A stretch of DNA of 64,000 nucleotides from Polaromonas sp. AER18D-145 (GCF_002379095.1 NZ_NBZV01000007.1:60590-124589), one strand, 5' to 3'; shown: positions 55,206 to 64,000, numbered from the stretch's first letter. Notes: a model not told the origin generated them from the letters alone. A program made the numbers and translations.

Positions 55206-56345
55206 ATGAAGCAGAAAATCATCAGGAACGCAAGAATTGTCACGGCCGACGAAGAGTTCACCGGCTGTCTGGTGGTCGAGGGCGGCCTCATCCGCTCCAT
55301 AGCCCGCGGCGACACCTCGGTGACCGGCGCGCAAGACTGGGCCGGCGACTGGCTGCTGCCCGGCCTGGTCGAGCTGCACACCGACAACCTCGAAAAACAC
55401 CTGGTGCCGCGCCCCGGCGTGTTGTGGAACGCCCACTCCGCCACGGTCATGCACGACGCGCTCTGCGCGGCCGCCGGCATCATCACGGTGCTCGATTCGG
55501 TCGTGATCGGGGACATGGACCAGGGCGGCACACGCAGCCAGACCCAGCATGTATCGATCGAGGCCCTGCACGAGTGCCGCGCCGAAGGCCTGCTGCGGGT
55601 CGACCACCTGCTGCACCTGCGCTGCGAGGTCTCGGCCCCCGACATCGTGGAGGTGTTCGAGCACTATGCCGACGACTCCCTGCTCGAACTGGTCAGCGTG
55701 ATGGACCACACGCCAGGCCAGCGCCAGTGGCGCGACCTCGGCAAGTACCGGCGGTATGCCGAGCGTTACGGCAGCTTCAATGACGTGGAATATGAAACCC
55801 TGATCCAGGAGCGCCGGGCGCATCAGGAGCGTTTTGCCATACCCAACCGCGCGGCCGTCATTGCCGGCAGCCGCGCCCGGGCCCTGCCGGTGGCGAGCCA
55901 CGATGACACGGAGGTGGCGCATGTCGAGCAGGCCAGCCAGGAAGGCATTGCCATCTCGGAATTCCCGACCACCGTGGCCGCCGCCCGGGCGGCCCGTGAG
56001 GCGGGCATGGGCATCATCATGGGCGGCCCGAATCTGGTCAAGGGCGGCTCGCATTCGGGCAATGTGTCGGCGGCTGAATTGGCGCAGCTTGATTTGCTCG
56101 ACATTTTTTCGTCGGACTACGTGCCCGCCAGCCTGCTGCAGTCGGCGTTTTTGCTGCGCGACACGGCCGGCTGGAGCCTGCCCAAGGCCGTCAACACCGT
56201 CACGCGTAACCCGGCCCGTGCCATCGGCCTGACGGACCGCGGTGAGCTGGCCCCCGGCCTGCGCGCCGACCTGATCCGGGTCCGGATGAGCGGCGACATG
56301 CCTATCGTGCGAGCGGCCTGGCACCAGGGCGTGCGCGCATTCTGA
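55206..56345 (+). CDS. phnM: Alpha-D-ribose 1-methylphosphonate 5-triphosphate diphosphatase PhnM
   Basis: A 379-residue amidohydrolase-fold enzyme. The metal motif reads ELHTDNLEKHLVPRPG, with DHTPGQRQW, SHDDTEVAHV and SSDYVPASLL. PhnM removes diphosphate from the triphosphate intermediate before PhnJ acts. It is the last gene of the phnG-M operon. A weak GC-rich hairpin (GCAGGCC/GGCCTGC) follows the stop, without a T-run. Confidence 0.95.
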   Translation: MKQKIIRNARIVTADEEFTGCLVVEGGLIRSIARGDTSVTGAQDWAGDWLLPGLVELHTDNLEKHLVPRPGVLWNAHSATVMHDALCAAAGIITVLDSVVIGDMDQGGTRSQTQHVSIEALHECRAEGLLRVDHLLHLRCEVSAPDIVEVFEHYADDSLLELVSVMDHTPGQRQWRDLGKYRRYAERYGSFNDVEYETLIQERRAHQERFAIPNRAAVIAGSRARALPVASHDDTEVAHVEQASQEGIAISEFPTTVAAARAAREAGMGIIMGGPNLVKGGSHSGNVSAAELAQLDLLDIFSSDYVPASLLQSAFLLRDTAGWSLPKAVNTVTRNPARAIGLTDRGELAPGLRADLIRVRMSGDMPIVRAAWHQGVRAF

Positions 56346-56511
56346 GCAGGCCGGTGCAGGGGCCTGCCGACCCGCCACGGGTGTGTCAGCCAGACACCTA
56401 CAAACGATCGGGCTGTTGGCTGACTTTCCGGAATTTTTTGCGTCTCCTAAAGTTCACCCATTGCTTCAAACGTTCCTGTCTGTGCCAACTTGTGTACAAG
56501 GAGTTGCTGCC

Positions 56512-56742
56512 ATGCAAGTCGACGCCCCCAGCGCCAATCCTTTCATGTTGATGATGACGCCCCAAAAAGTGCTGGAGGCGATGGCGCAGTCCGACGCCCT
56601 GCGGCGGCTGCAACACCAAGTGTTTCACCCGCTGGACAGCCGCCCCGCTTTTCAGGGGGATGCCGAGCTGGCCGCCTTTGATGCGGCGATCGAACGCGCC
56701 AATCTGGTCCTTCCCGAAGAGGAATGCGCACCACCGGCGTGA
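56512..56742 (+). CDS. Small hypothetical protein
   Basis: A 76-residue acidic, soluble protein: MQVDAPSANPFMLMMTPQKVLE, trimmed here, then RRLQHQVFHPLDSRP and EEECAPPA at the end. AAGGAG lies 9 bases before the ATG, a strong reason to accept it and this start. I recall similar short proteins in Comamonadaceae but no function is known. It converges on gor across 12 bp. Confidence 0.65.
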   Translation: MQVDAPSANPFMLMMTPQKVLEAMAQSDALRRLQHQVFHPLDSRPAFQGDAELAAFDAAIERANLVLPEEECAPPA

Positions 56743-56754
56743 CGGCCAGATGGC

Positions 56755-58137
56755 TCAGGGCGCACGCGCCGGCTCTTTCACCGGCTCGCGCATCGTGACA
56801 AACTCCTCCGCCGCTGTCGGGTGGATGCCGATGGTGCTGTCGAAAATGGCCTTGGTCGCACCGGCTTTCATGGCCACGGCAAACCCCTGCACCACCTCGC
56901 CCGCGTCGGCCCCCACCATGTGCAGGCCGACCACGCGGTCCGAAGCATCGTCCACCACCAGCTTCATCAGCGTGCGCTCGGTGCTGCCGCTCAGGGTGTG
57001 TTTGAGCGCCTTGAACTCACTGCGGTAAATGCTGACCTTGCCGAATTCCTTGCGCGCATCGGCTTCCGAATAACCCACGGTGCCAATGTTCGGGTGGGTG
57101 AACACGGCGGTCGGGATGAAGTCGTAACTCATGCGGCGCGGCTTCTTGCCGGCCGCGGCGCCAAACAGATGGTCGACCACCACCATGGCCTCGCCCAGCG
57201 CCACCGGCGTCAGCTGGATGCGTGCGGTCACGTCGCCCAGGGCGTAGATCGACGGCACCGAGGTCTGGTAGTGGGCATTGACCTCGATCGCCCCCTGGTG
57301 GTTGAGCGGGACGCCCGCGTTTTCCAGGCCTAGGCCGGCCACGTTGGGCAGGCGGCCCGTCGCGTACAGCACGGCGTCCACCGTGGTGCTGCTGCCGTCC
57401 TGCAGTTGCACGTGCAGCCCGTTCGCCGCCTGGCTGATGGCGGCCACATCGGCGTGCAGCCGCAAGTCCACGCCGGTCTTGACCATTTCCGCGGCCACGA
57501 AGGCCCGCACCTCCGCGTCGAAGCCGCGCAACACCTGGGCGCCGCGGTACAGCTGGGTGACCTTGGACCCCAGGCCGTTGAAGATGGAGGCAAATTCGCA
57601 GGCGATGTAGCCGCCGCCCACCACCAGCAGTCGCGCGGGGAAAGGATCAATGTCGAAAATCTGGTCCGAGGTGATGACCAGCTCGCGGCCCTTCACCTCG
57701 GGCAGGCTGGGCCGGCCGCCGGTGGCGACCAGGATGTGTTTGGCGGTGTAGCGGCTGCCTTCCACTTCTACCGTGTGTGCGTCGGCCAGGGTGGCCCAGC
57801 CCTCGATGATCTGCACGCCCGAGCCCTGGAGCAGCTGGAGGTACACGCCGTTGAGGCGCGAGATTTCCAGCGCCCGGTTGGTCTTGAGCCGCTCCCAGTT
57901 GAACACTGGCGCCGCGCCGGTCCAGCCGAAGCCGCGCGACTCCTCAAAGGCCTCGGCGTAGTGCGCCGCATAGCTGTACAGCTTTTTCGGAATGCAGCCG
58001 ACGTTGACGCAGGTGCCGCCCATGGCGGCCACCTCGGCCAGCGCCACACGGACGCCGCGCTGCGCGGCCATGCGCGCGGCGCGCACGCCGCCGCTGCCGC
58101 CGCCGATGACAAACAGGTCAAAGTCAAATTTTTTCAT
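56755..58137 (-). CDS. gor: Glutathione-disulfide reductase Gor
   Basis: A 460-residue flavin disulfide reductase. FVIGGGSGGVRAARMAA binds FAD, GGTCVNVGCIPKKL carries the redox disulfide, VVGGGYIACEFASIFNGLG the NADPH site, and the C-terminal GIHPTAAEEFVTMR the catalytic His-Glu. It regenerates glutathione with NADPH. The ATG at 58137 gives the family start. Confidence 0.94.
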   Translation of the reverse strand: MKKFDFDLFVIGGGSGGVRAARMAAQRGVRVALAEVAAMGGTCVNVGCIPKKLYSYAAHYAEAFEESRGFGWTGAAPVFNWERLKTNRALEISRLNGVYLQLLQGSGVQIIEGWATLADAHTVEVEGSRYTAKHILVATGGRPSLPEVKGRELVITSDQIFDIDPFPARLLVVGGGYIACEFASIFNGLGSKVTQLYRGAQVLRGFDAEVRAFVAAEMVKTGVDLRLHADVAAISQAANGLHVQLQDGSSTTVDAVLYATGRLPNVAGLGLENAGVPLNHQGAIEVNAHYQTSVPSIYALGDVTARIQLTPVALGEAMVVVDHLFGAAAGKKPRRMSYDFIPTAVFTHPNIGTVGYSEADARKEFGKVSIYRSEFKALKHTLSGSTERTLMKLVVDDASDRVVGLHMVGADAGEVVQGFAVAMKAGATKAIFDSTIGIHPTAAEEFVTMREPVKEPARAP

Positions 58138-58216
58138 GGGTCGTGTTCTGTGGTCTTGCCGGAAAGGACTCAAGCATGCCTGCAGCGCCTTGAGCCTGCA
58201 AGGGACGGGGCTTCCG

Positions 58217-58264
58217 ATATAAAAATGATAGCTGCTTTCGTAATACCCGCCTGGGCTGCGGGCT
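58217..58264. repeat. Dispersed Comamonadaceae-type intergenic repeat, copy 3 (partial match)
   Basis: AAAAATGATAGCTGCTTTCG then GGGCTGCGGGCT follow the order of copy 1 (ATAGCTGCTTGCG, GGGCTGGAGCC). The first GCTAT arm is missing. It lies upstream of gor, past the stop of the LysR gene. Confidence 0.45.
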
Positions 58265-58300
58265 GATTGAATGCTTGAACTTCAGAACCATTGCCGGCGC

Positions 58301-59191
58301 TCAGGTTTGAAACTCCCGGAGTTCGTGCCTGATCCATTCGATGAAGACGCGCGTGCGCATGGGCAGCAGCCGGGCATGCGGGTAAACGACGCTGATGGGG
58401 CGAACCGGCGGCTCGAACGCTTCCAGAACCGTGCGCAGCTGTCTGTTTTTCAGGAAGGGCGCCACCTGGTAGGAAAAAAAGCTGCCCAGGCCGACGCCTG
58501 CGACACAGGCTTGCACCGCCGGGGCATTCTGGTTGAACTCCAGGTTGCCGCTGACGGCCAGCCGCAGTGGCCGGCCGTGGTCGTTGAAGGGTCCCCAGGT
58601 CGGTGCGTGGTCGGTGACACGGACGCAGTTGGCCTTGAGCAGGTCCCTGGGATGCCCGGGTGCGCCATGGCGCCGCAGCCAGGCCGGGCTGGCCACCACC
58701 ACGCGCCGGATGTGTCCCACCGGCTGGGCGACCAGGCTGGAGTCGTCGAGGGCGCCAATGCGGATGCCGACATCCATGCCTTCCTCAAGAAGGTTGACCA
58801 CGCGGTCTGCCAGCACCACGCTGCAGCGCATTTTTTCGTGTTTCTGCACAAAGCGCGTCACGGCAGGCGCCACATGCATCTGGCCGAACAGCATGGGTGC
58901 GGTGATGGTGAGGTGGCCTGCCGGCTCGGCCGCGTCGGCCGAGAGGGCCGCTTCCGCATCACCGAGCGCCGCGAGGATCTGCCGGCAGCTGTCCAGGTGG
59001 CGCCGGCCTTCGTCGGTCAGCGAGATGCGCCGCGTGGTCCGGTTGAACAGCCGCACACCGAGCTGTGCCTCGAAAGCGGCAAGCGTGCGGACCATGGCAG
59101 GCAGGGAGGACGCCATGACCCGCGCCGCGGCCGTGAGGCTGCCTTCCTCGGCAATGTGAATAAAGGCCTGCATGGCCCGGAGCTTGTCCAT
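58301..59191 (-). CDS. LysR-family transcriptional regulator
   Basis: A 296-residue LysR regulator of the large DsdC/AaeR-like group: MDKLRAMQAFIHIAEEGSL, LGVRLFNRTTRRISLTDEG, and PAGHLTITAPMLFGQMHVAP. It is divergent from a glutathione S-transferase gene with a perfect palindrome between them, so it likely controls that gene and itself. Confidence 0.92.
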   Translation of the reverse strand: MDKLRAMQAFIHIAEEGSLTAAARVMASSLPAMVRTLAAFEAQLGVRLFNRTTRRISLTDEGRRHLDSCRQILAALGDAEAALSADAAEPAGHLTITAPMLFGQMHVAPAVTRFVQKHEKMRCSVVLADRVVNLLEEGMDVGIRIGALDDSSLVAQPVGHIRRVVVASPAWLRRHGAPGHPRDLLKANCVRVTDHAPTWGPFNDHGRPLRLAVSGNLEFNQNAPAVQACVAGVGLGSFFSYQVAPFLKNRQLRTVLEAFEPPVRPISVVYPHARLLPMRTRVFIEWIRHELREFQT

Positions 59192-59212
59192 GCACGGGAT
59201 GCTAATCCATAT

Positions 59213-59231
59213 TCATCCGTTTATCGGATGA
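59213..59231. promoter_or_regulatory. LysR-type operator between regulator and GST gene
   Basis: TCATCCG-TTTAT-CGGATGA is a perfect 7-bp inverted repeat with T-N11-A spacing (ATC-N9-GAT), 22 bp upstream of the LysR start and 93 bp upstream of the GST start. Confidence 0.7.
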
Positions 59232-59323
59232 GTCAAATGCATCTGACCACATTTATTCAGGATATCGAATCAAACAGAATCCGGGCTTCCCTACCAATTT
59301 GCACAACTTGCAGAAAGACCCGC

Positions 59324-59998
59324 ATGACTTCGACACCTGCCTCAACCCCACGCCCCAGCCACAAAGCGCCTCCCGCACAGCCGATCAAGCTGTATCGGTC
59401 CGTCATTTCCGGCCATTCGCACCGGGTGGAGTTGTTTCTTTCGCTGCTGGGCCTGCCCTACGCGTGCGTGGACGTCGACCTGGTGGCTAAAGGGCACAAA
59501 ACGCCGGAGTTTCTCGCGATGAATGCCTTCGGCCAGGTGCCGGTGATCCAGGATGGCGACATCACGCTGGCTGATTCGAACGCCATTCTGGTGTATCTCG
59601 CCGGGCGTTATGCGGACGATGCCGATGCCTGGTTGCCGCGTGAGCCGCTGGCGGCCGCCGGTGTGCAGCGCTGGTTGTCGGTGGCTGCGGGCCAGCTCGC
59701 TTTCGGGCCGTCGGCCGCGCGTGTGGCCGAACTGTTCAAGCGGCCGGCCAATCATGAAGCGATTGAGCGCGCCCACGCCCTGTTCGCGGTGATGGAGCAG
59801 CACCTGGGCCAGTCCGACTTTCTGGCCGGCCCTGCGCCGACCCTGGCCGACATCGCCAACTACAGCTATGTGGCGCGCGCGCCCGAAGGCCGGGTCTCGC
59901 TGGAACCCTACCCGAATCTGAGCGCCTGGCTGGCCCGCATCGAGGCTCTACCTGGTTTTGTGCCCATGGGCAAAACCCCCATCGGGCTGGCGGCATGA
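59324..59998 (+). CDS. Glutathione S-transferase family protein
   Basis: A 224-residue GST. The thioredoxin-like half reads KLYRSVISGHSHRVELFLSL in part, AFGQVPVIQDGDITLADSNA in part (the cis-Pro and Ser of the glutathione site), and the helical half ends TLADIANYSYVARAPEG. The substrate is unknown. Proline- and serine-rich residues (about 1-20) precede the domain. The ATG at 59324 is the last before the domain. Confidence 0.92.
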   Translation: MTSTPASTPRPSHKAPPAQPIKLYRSVISGHSHRVELFLSLLGLPYACVDVDLVAKGHKTPEFLAMNAFGQVPVIQDGDITLADSNAILVYLAGRYADDADAWLPREPLAAAGVQRWLSVAAGQLAFGPSAARVAELFKRPANHEAIERAHALFAVMEQHLGQSDFLAGPAPTLADIANYSYVARAPEGRVSLEPYPNLSAWLARIEALPGFVPMGKTPIGLAA

Positions 59999-60053
59999 GC
60001 CGCCGGGCCGTTCCCAAGGCGAATACCGCGGCGCATGGCGCGCAGGTGAGTAC

Positions 60054-61016
60054 ATGACCGCTCCCACGTTTCATGAGGGCGAACGTGCGGTGCAGGCGCG
60101 TGTGGGCGTGCAGGAGCGGCTCGCCGAGCTCGGTCCGCGCGTGATCCGCGACTTCATGCCGGACCAGCACCGCGCATTTTTCGAGCAGTTGCCTTTTGTG
60201 ATCGCCGGCACCGTGGATGCGCGCGGCCAGCCCTGGGCCTCGGTGCTGGCGCAGCCGCCGGGCTTCATGCGTTCACCCCACCCGCGGCAACTGGACGTTC
60301 GGGCGCGGCCGCTGCCCGGTGATTCGCTGGCAGTCAACCTGGCAGAAGGCGCGGCCATCGGCCTGCTGGGGCTGGAGCCGCACACGCGGCGGCGCAACCG
60401 CATGAACGGCGTGGTGCGTGGGGCGGACGCATCAGGGTTTTCGGTGGAAGTCCGCCAGAGTTTTGGGAACTGCCCCAAGTACATCCAGGCGCGTGAGCCG
60501 GTGTATCTCGAAGACCGCGCCGGTGCCGCGCCGGTGGTGGACGAGTTGTTGCAACTCGACGACGCGGCGCGCATCATCATCACCAGCGCCGACACGTTTT
60601 TCATCGCCACGGCCTATGCCGGTGACAGCGTGCAGGCGGGCCGTGCCGCAGGCGTGGACGTGTCGCACCGCGGCGGCAAGCCCGGCTTTGTGCGCCTGGG
60701 CGAAGGCGGCGTGCTGACGGTGCCGGACTTCACCGGCAACTACTTCTTCAACACGCTGGGCAATATCGCAGTGAACCCGCGTGCCGGGCTGCTGTTCATT
60801 GATTTCGACAAGGGCGACCTGCTTTACCTGGCCGTGACGGCCGGCATCCTCTGGGACGGCCCGGAGCTGTCATCCTTTGCCGGTGCGCAGCGACTGATGC
60901 ATTTCAAGGTGCAATCGATGCGCCTGGTGGAATCTTCTTTGCCCCTGCGCTGGGGCGAGGCGGAGTTGTCGCCGGTGCTGCAGGGTACCGGCGCCTGGAC
61001 CCAGCCCCCACGCTGA
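60054..61016 (+). CDS. Pyridoxamine 5'-phosphate oxidase-like (FMN-binding split barrel) protein
   Basis: A 320-residue protein with two split-barrel-like halves: LPFVIAGTVDARGQPWAS, RRRNRMNGVV and FGNCPKYIQAREP in the first, then DTFFIATAYAG, SHRGGKPGFV and FTGNYFFNTLGNIAVNPRAG, trimmed, in the second. Similar modules form the N-terminal part of some ferredoxin-reductase-like proteins; here it stands alone. It follows the GST gene by 55 bp and may share its promoter. Confidence 0.85.
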   Translation: MTAPTFHEGERAVQARVGVQERLAELGPRVIRDFMPDQHRAFFEQLPFVIAGTVDARGQPWASVLAQPPGFMRSPHPRQLDVRARPLPGDSLAVNLAEGAAIGLLGLEPHTRRRNRMNGVVRGADASGFSVEVRQSFGNCPKYIQAREPVYLEDRAGAAPVVDELLQLDDAARIIITSADTFFIATAYAGDSVQAGRAAGVDVSHRGGKPGFVRLGEGGVLTVPDFTGNYFFNTLGNIAVNPRAGLLFIDFDKGDLLYLAVTAGILWDGPELSSFAGAQRLMHFKVQSMRLVESSLPLRWGEAELSPVLQGTGAWTQPPR

Positions 61017-61022
61017 GTCGCC

Positions 61023-61946
61023 TCAACCGATGGCTTCCAGCGCGAGTTCGCGCTCCAGCCAGGCGCGGAATTTTTGCACCGCCGGCCGTTCGGCGCTGTG
61101 GACCGACGTGACGATGTGGTAGCCCAGGCCCTCTACTGTGTGGCCGGGCAGGACCACGTTCAATTGGCCGCTGCCCAACAGCGGCAGCACCAGCGGCGTG
61201 CGCCCTATGGCCACCCCGGCGCCCTGCACGGCGGCTGTCAACACATGTTCGTACTGCGAAAAATACAGGCAAGGCTGCCGGGCCGACTGCGGCAGGCCCA
61301 GGCGCTCGTACCAGGCCGTCCAGGACATCCACGAAAAGCGCGTGGCCGGGTCGTGGTACACCAGCAGCGGCGTGTGCAGGATGTCGGTGGCCGAGTGGAT
61401 GCGCGCCGAGACGGCCGGCGCCGCGACCAGCAGGACTTGTTCCTGCAGCAGGGGCGGCGGGCCTTCGCCGCCGGGCAACACAGGCTTCAGTCGCACCGCC
61501 AGGTCCATGCCTTCGCGTTCCAGGTTCACCCGGGCTTCCGAGGCGTCGACACGCACATCAATGGCAGGCTCCAGCAGCTGGAATTTCGCGAGTTTGGGCG
61601 CCAGCCACAGCGCGGCGAATGAGGGCGTGGTGGTGACCGCCACCGACGCCCTGTCGACCGCCAGCAGGCGGTCCACGGCCGAGGCCAGTTGCGCCAGCGC
61701 CGCGCGGGCCGCCTCATAAAGCTCGCGGCCCTGCGGCGTGAGGCTCAGCCCCTTGCCGCCGCGCAGGAACAGCGCTTTGCCCAGCGCGTCTTCCAGGGTT
61801 TTGATCTGCTTGCTGACCGCCGACTGCGTGATGCACAGCTCCTCGGCCGCTGCCGTGAAGCTCAGGTGCCGCGCTGCCGATTCAAAGCCGCGTATCGCGT
61901 CCAGCGACATGGCGCGCAGCGCATGGGAAGAAGAAGGACTCAGCAT
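61023..61946 (-). CDS. LysR-family transcriptional regulator (GcvA-like)
   Basis: A 307-residue LysR regulator: LDAIRGFESAARHLSFTAAA in part, AAEELCITQSAVSKQIKTLE in part, and a C-terminal WFLELA-type ending KFRAWLERELALEAIG, features of the GcvA group. It is divergent from a DUF2917 gene across 95 bp. The first Met (61946) or the Met 12 residues later (MSLDAIRG) may be the true start. Confidence 0.9.
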   Translation of the reverse strand: MLSPSSSHALRAMSLDAIRGFESAARHLSFTAAAEELCITQSAVSKQIKTLEDALGKALFLRGGKGLSLTPQGRELYEAARAALAQLASAVDRLLAVDRASVAVTTTPSFAALWLAPKLAKFQLLEPAIDVRVDASEARVNLEREGMDLAVRLKPVLPGGEGPPPLLQEQVLLVAAPAVSARIHSATDILHTPLLVYHDPATRFSWMSWTAWYERLGLPQSARQPCLYFSQYEHVLTAAVQGAGVAIGRTPLVLPLLGSGQLNVVLPGHTVEGLGYHIVTSVHSAERPAVQKFRAWLERELALEAIG

Positions 61947-62041
61947 GGCATGAATGGCAGGAATACCCCGGATGACAAACCATCCGGCCGCGCGGGCCGG
62001 GACGAGGGAAGAATCAAACCACACTTTTCAAGGAGGCTGCC

Positions 62042-62317
62042 ATGTGTGTCCCGCAAACCCCGTTGACGCTCGGGTCCATCCCCAAACCCATGCGCCTGCG
62101 GCGCGACCAGGTCCTGACCTGCACCGGGGGTTGCCTCTGGATCACCAGCGATGCGTTGGCCGGACGCCGCGACAGCGACATCGTGCTCGAGAGCGGCCAG
62201 TCCTTTGTCACGCCGCAAGCCGCGACCTACTTTGTGGGCGCCCCGCGCGGTTGGGGTGTCCTGTCATTTTTATCCCCGCCCACCCCTGCCCGGAACCCAC
62301 TGGAAACAACATGCTGA
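62042..62317 (+). CDS. DUF2917 domain-containing protein
   Basis: A 91-residue small protein. LRRDQVLTCTGGCLWITSDA and DSDIVLESGQSFV match the DUF2917 cupin-like strand pattern. AAGGAGG lies 5 bases upstream of the ATG, a very strong binding site. DUF2917 genes often sit beside GcvA-like LysR genes, as here, but no function is known. The stop overlaps the next start by 7 bases. Confidence 0.85.
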   Translation: MCVPQTPLTLGSIPKPMRLRRDQVLTCTGGCLWITSDALAGRRDSDIVLESGQSFVTPQAATYFVGAPRGWGVLSFLSPPTPARNPLETTC

Positions 62318-63096
62318 TAGAAACCGGACGCCATGGCCAACAGGTGGTGCTCACCCTCAACCGCCCCGACAAGCTCAATGCGCTGAGTTATGAACTGATC
62401 GACGAACTCATGGACAGACTCAACGTCATGGAGCGCGACGACAGCGTGCGCTGTCTTGTGCTGACGGGGCAGGGTGACAAGGCCTTCAGCGCAGGTGCCG
62501 ACATCGCGGGCTTTGCGCCCGACGTCGCCACATCGCCCGAGGCGGCCTACCGCAACTTCGTCATGCGCGGCCAGGCCCTGACGCGGCGCATCGAGAACTA
62601 CCCCAAGCCCATCATCGCGGCCGTCAACGGCATCGCCTTCGGCGGAGGCTGCGAGATCATGGAGGCCTGCAGCCTGGCGATCGCGGCCGACCATGCGCGC
62701 TTTGCCAAACCCGAAATCCGGCTGGGTTTTCCACCGCCTTTCGGCGGCACGCAGCGCCTGCCACGCCACATAGGCCGCAAGCGCGCCAACGAGATGATCC
62801 TGACCGGCGACGCCATCAGCGCCGAGGAAGCCCTGTTGCTCGGCCTCGTCAACCACGTGGTGCCGGCCCATGAACTGCTGCCGGCCTGCCTGCAGATGGC
62901 AGACCGCATCGCCGAGAACTCCGCCATAGCCGTGACGGCCTCACTGCGCGCCGTGACGCGGGGGCTCAATGTGTCCATCGACGAGGGGCTGGCCATCGAG
63001 GCGGCGCAGTTCATGCTTGCGGTGGCTTCGCAGGATGCGCGGGAGGGCACGGCCGCCTTCGTGGAAAAGCGCCGGCCGGTGTTCTGCCACCACTGA
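62311..63096 (+). CDS. Enoyl-CoA hydratase/isomerase family protein
   Basis: A 261-residue crotonase. The oxyanion site AFSAGADIAGF and the catalytic Glu regions AFGGGCEIMEACSLAIAAD in part and KPEIRLGFPPPFGGTQRLPR in part are intact, so a hydratase is likely. It hydrates an enoyl-CoA in fatty-acid or aromatic degradation. It is translationally coupled to the DUF2917 gene. Confidence 0.92.
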   Translation: MLIETGRHGQQVVLTLNRPDKLNALSYELIDELMDRLNVMERDDSVRCLVLTGQGDKAFSAGADIAGFAPDVATSPEAAYRNFVMRGQALTRRIENYPKPIIAAVNGIAFGGGCEIMEACSLAIAADHARFAKPEIRLGFPPPFGGTQRLPRHIGRKRANEMILTGDAISAEEALLLGLVNHVVPAHELLPACLQMADRIAENSAIAVTASLRAVTRGLNVSIDEGLAIEAAQFMLAVASQDAREGTAAFVEKRRPVFCHH

Positions 63097-63153
63097 AGCG
63101 GTGTTTCAGGCATCAAGCCGGTGACCGGCGATGAATTCCCCAAGGCTTGCGTT

Positions 63154-63990
63154 TTACCGCAGGGCGGTGGCGCGTGTGCGGCCGTAGTGGCGCGTCAGCT
63201 CGATGCTGGCCACACAGACGGCCAGCCAGGCCGTGCCGGAGGCAAATCCGGCGAGCACGTCGGTGGCGAAATGGACCTGGAGAAAGACCCGGCTGCAACC
63301 GACCGAAAACGCCAGGACGGCAGCCAGCAGCACCAGCGGCAGGCTCGCGCGCCGCGCCGTGTCCGGCGGCAGGCTGTGGATCAGCACGTAGGCCAGCATG
63401 CCGTAGACCACCACCGAGCCGGAGCTGTGCCCGCTCGGGAAACTCCAGCCGTCCGCGTGCACCAGGGCGCTGTCGTGCACGGGCCGGGTTCTTTCAAACA
63501 GCGCCTTGAGCGTGGTGTTGAGCAGGGCGTTGCCGCTGATGGCCAGCACCCAGCCAAGCGCCAGCCAGCGCCGGCCGCGCAGCAGCAGCACCGTCGCTAC
63601 CCCCACACCCCCTGCCGCCAGGGTGGCGGTGTCGCCGAGCCGGGTGATCCCCGCGAAAACCTGCAGGGCCCAGCCGGCGGTGCTGGCGCGAAGCGCGTCT
63701 GAAAACAACTGGTCGAGCTGGCCGGCGCGTGGGCCATCCCCCAGTGCTTCGGCAATTTCCGCAAAAACAGCCGCTGCGCCCACCAGCACGGCAAACCCCG
63801 ATGCCAGCCGGATCAGCAAGAAGGCGCCGGCCGGCAGTCTGCTGGTCTTGCTTGGCACCGCGTAGCGCTGCACCAGCCACCACAGCAGGGTGGCGGCCGG
63901 CAGCAGCAAGGCCAGCAGCGCAAAAAAGAGCGTCAGGCCCAGGTCTCCCAGGGCCTGGACCAGGGCGGCGGAAGTGTCATCAAAAGGCAT
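63154..63990 (-). CDS. PAP2-superfamily phosphatase (membrane)
   Basis: A 278-residue membrane protein with about six helices. The three PAP2 motifs are complete: KALFERTRP, FPSGHSSGS and SRVFLQVHFATD. It likely dephosphorylates a lipid phosphate such as undecaprenyl pyrophosphate or phosphatidate. The start at 63990 lies a few bases from the window edge and its promoter is outside. Confidence 0.9.
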   Translation of the reverse strand: MPFDDTSAALVQALGDLGLTLFFALLALLLPAATLLWWLVQRYAVPSKTSRLPAGAFLLIRLASGFAVLVGAAAVFAEIAEALGDGPRAGQLDQLFSDALRASTAGWALQVFAGITRLGDTATLAAGGVGVATVLLLRGRRWLALGWVLAISGNALLNTTLKALFERTRPVHDSALVHADGWSFPSGHSSGSVVVYGMLAYVLIHSLPPDTARRASLPLVLLAAVLAFSVGCSRVFLQVHFATDVLAGFASGTAWLAVCVASIELTRHYGRTRATALR

Positions 63991-64000
63991 GGGGGGGGGT

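Noticed and set aside
56346..56511. Possible terminator after phnM
   Set aside because: GCAGGCC/GGCCTGC can pair but lacks a T-run and has a long loop; too weak to list as a terminator.
58271..59998. 575-codon plus-strand frame ending in the GST
   Set aside because: Its first 350 codons are antisense to the LysR gene; only the part from 59324 is a GST.

Overview
The window is a high-GC chromosomal segment of a betaproteobacterium, most likely Burkholderiales, family Comamonadaceae (a Polaromonas, Variovorax or Rhodoferax-like organism). This rests on the protein families present (several Bug-type periplasmic receptors, many LysR regulators, DUF2855, DUF2917) and on dispersed intergenic repeats typical of that family. 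No rRNA, tRNA, CRISPR array or prophage was seen. One complete insertion sequence is present.

Region 1 (1-7.7 kb) is an anaerobic respiration and quinone block. A DUF2249 gene (minus) is divergent from ubiU-ubiV-trhA-ubiT-DGC protein-ubiX-ubiD and an acyl-CoA dehydrogenase. UbiU, UbiV and UbiT are the known O2-independent ubiquinone factors. The control region holds an NsrR-like palindrome and an FNR-type box. Region 2 (7.7-18.1 kb) is housekeeping and stress: GNAT, srkA, a DUF2855 protein, ohr/ohrR with a perfect 27-bp operator, a methyltransferase, a NodIJ-like ABC exporter, a siderophore-interacting protein, purT and an MscS channel.

Region 3 (18.1-42 kb) is a large catabolic and uptake block. 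Two paralogous LysR regulators each have sequence-matched sites elsewhere in the block. The second regulator appears to link a Liv-type ABC transporter (with an unusual permease-ATPase-ATPase fusion) to a downstream operon of cupin, aldehyde dehydrogenase, TPP enzyme, SDR, a signal-less binding protein and two Bug receptors. The first regulator appears to link an atypical SDR plus a Bug receptor to tcuA-tcuB, followed by a class II aldolase, a fourth Bug receptor and a D-2-hydroxyacid dehydrogenase. The substrate is unknown; tricarballylate- or citrate-like acids are suggested by tcuAB. An ISAs1-family element with a 10-bp target duplication ends the block, inserted just downstream of amn.

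Region 4 (44.9-56.3 kb) is a near-complete phosphonate C-P lyase locus. phnC-phnD-phnE and an HD-domain phosphonate oxygenase run rightward. phnF, a 2H-phosphoesterase (DUF1045) and phnN run leftward. phnG-H-I-J-K-L-M run rightward. The phnH/phnI junction is occupied by a 272-bp nested-palindrome element whose right arm carries the phnI ribosome binding site. Region 5 (56.5-64 kb) holds a small hypothetical gene, gor, a LysR/GST pair with a clear operator, a PNPOx-like protein, a GcvA-like LysR, DUF2917, an enoyl-CoA hydratase and a PAP2 phosphatase.
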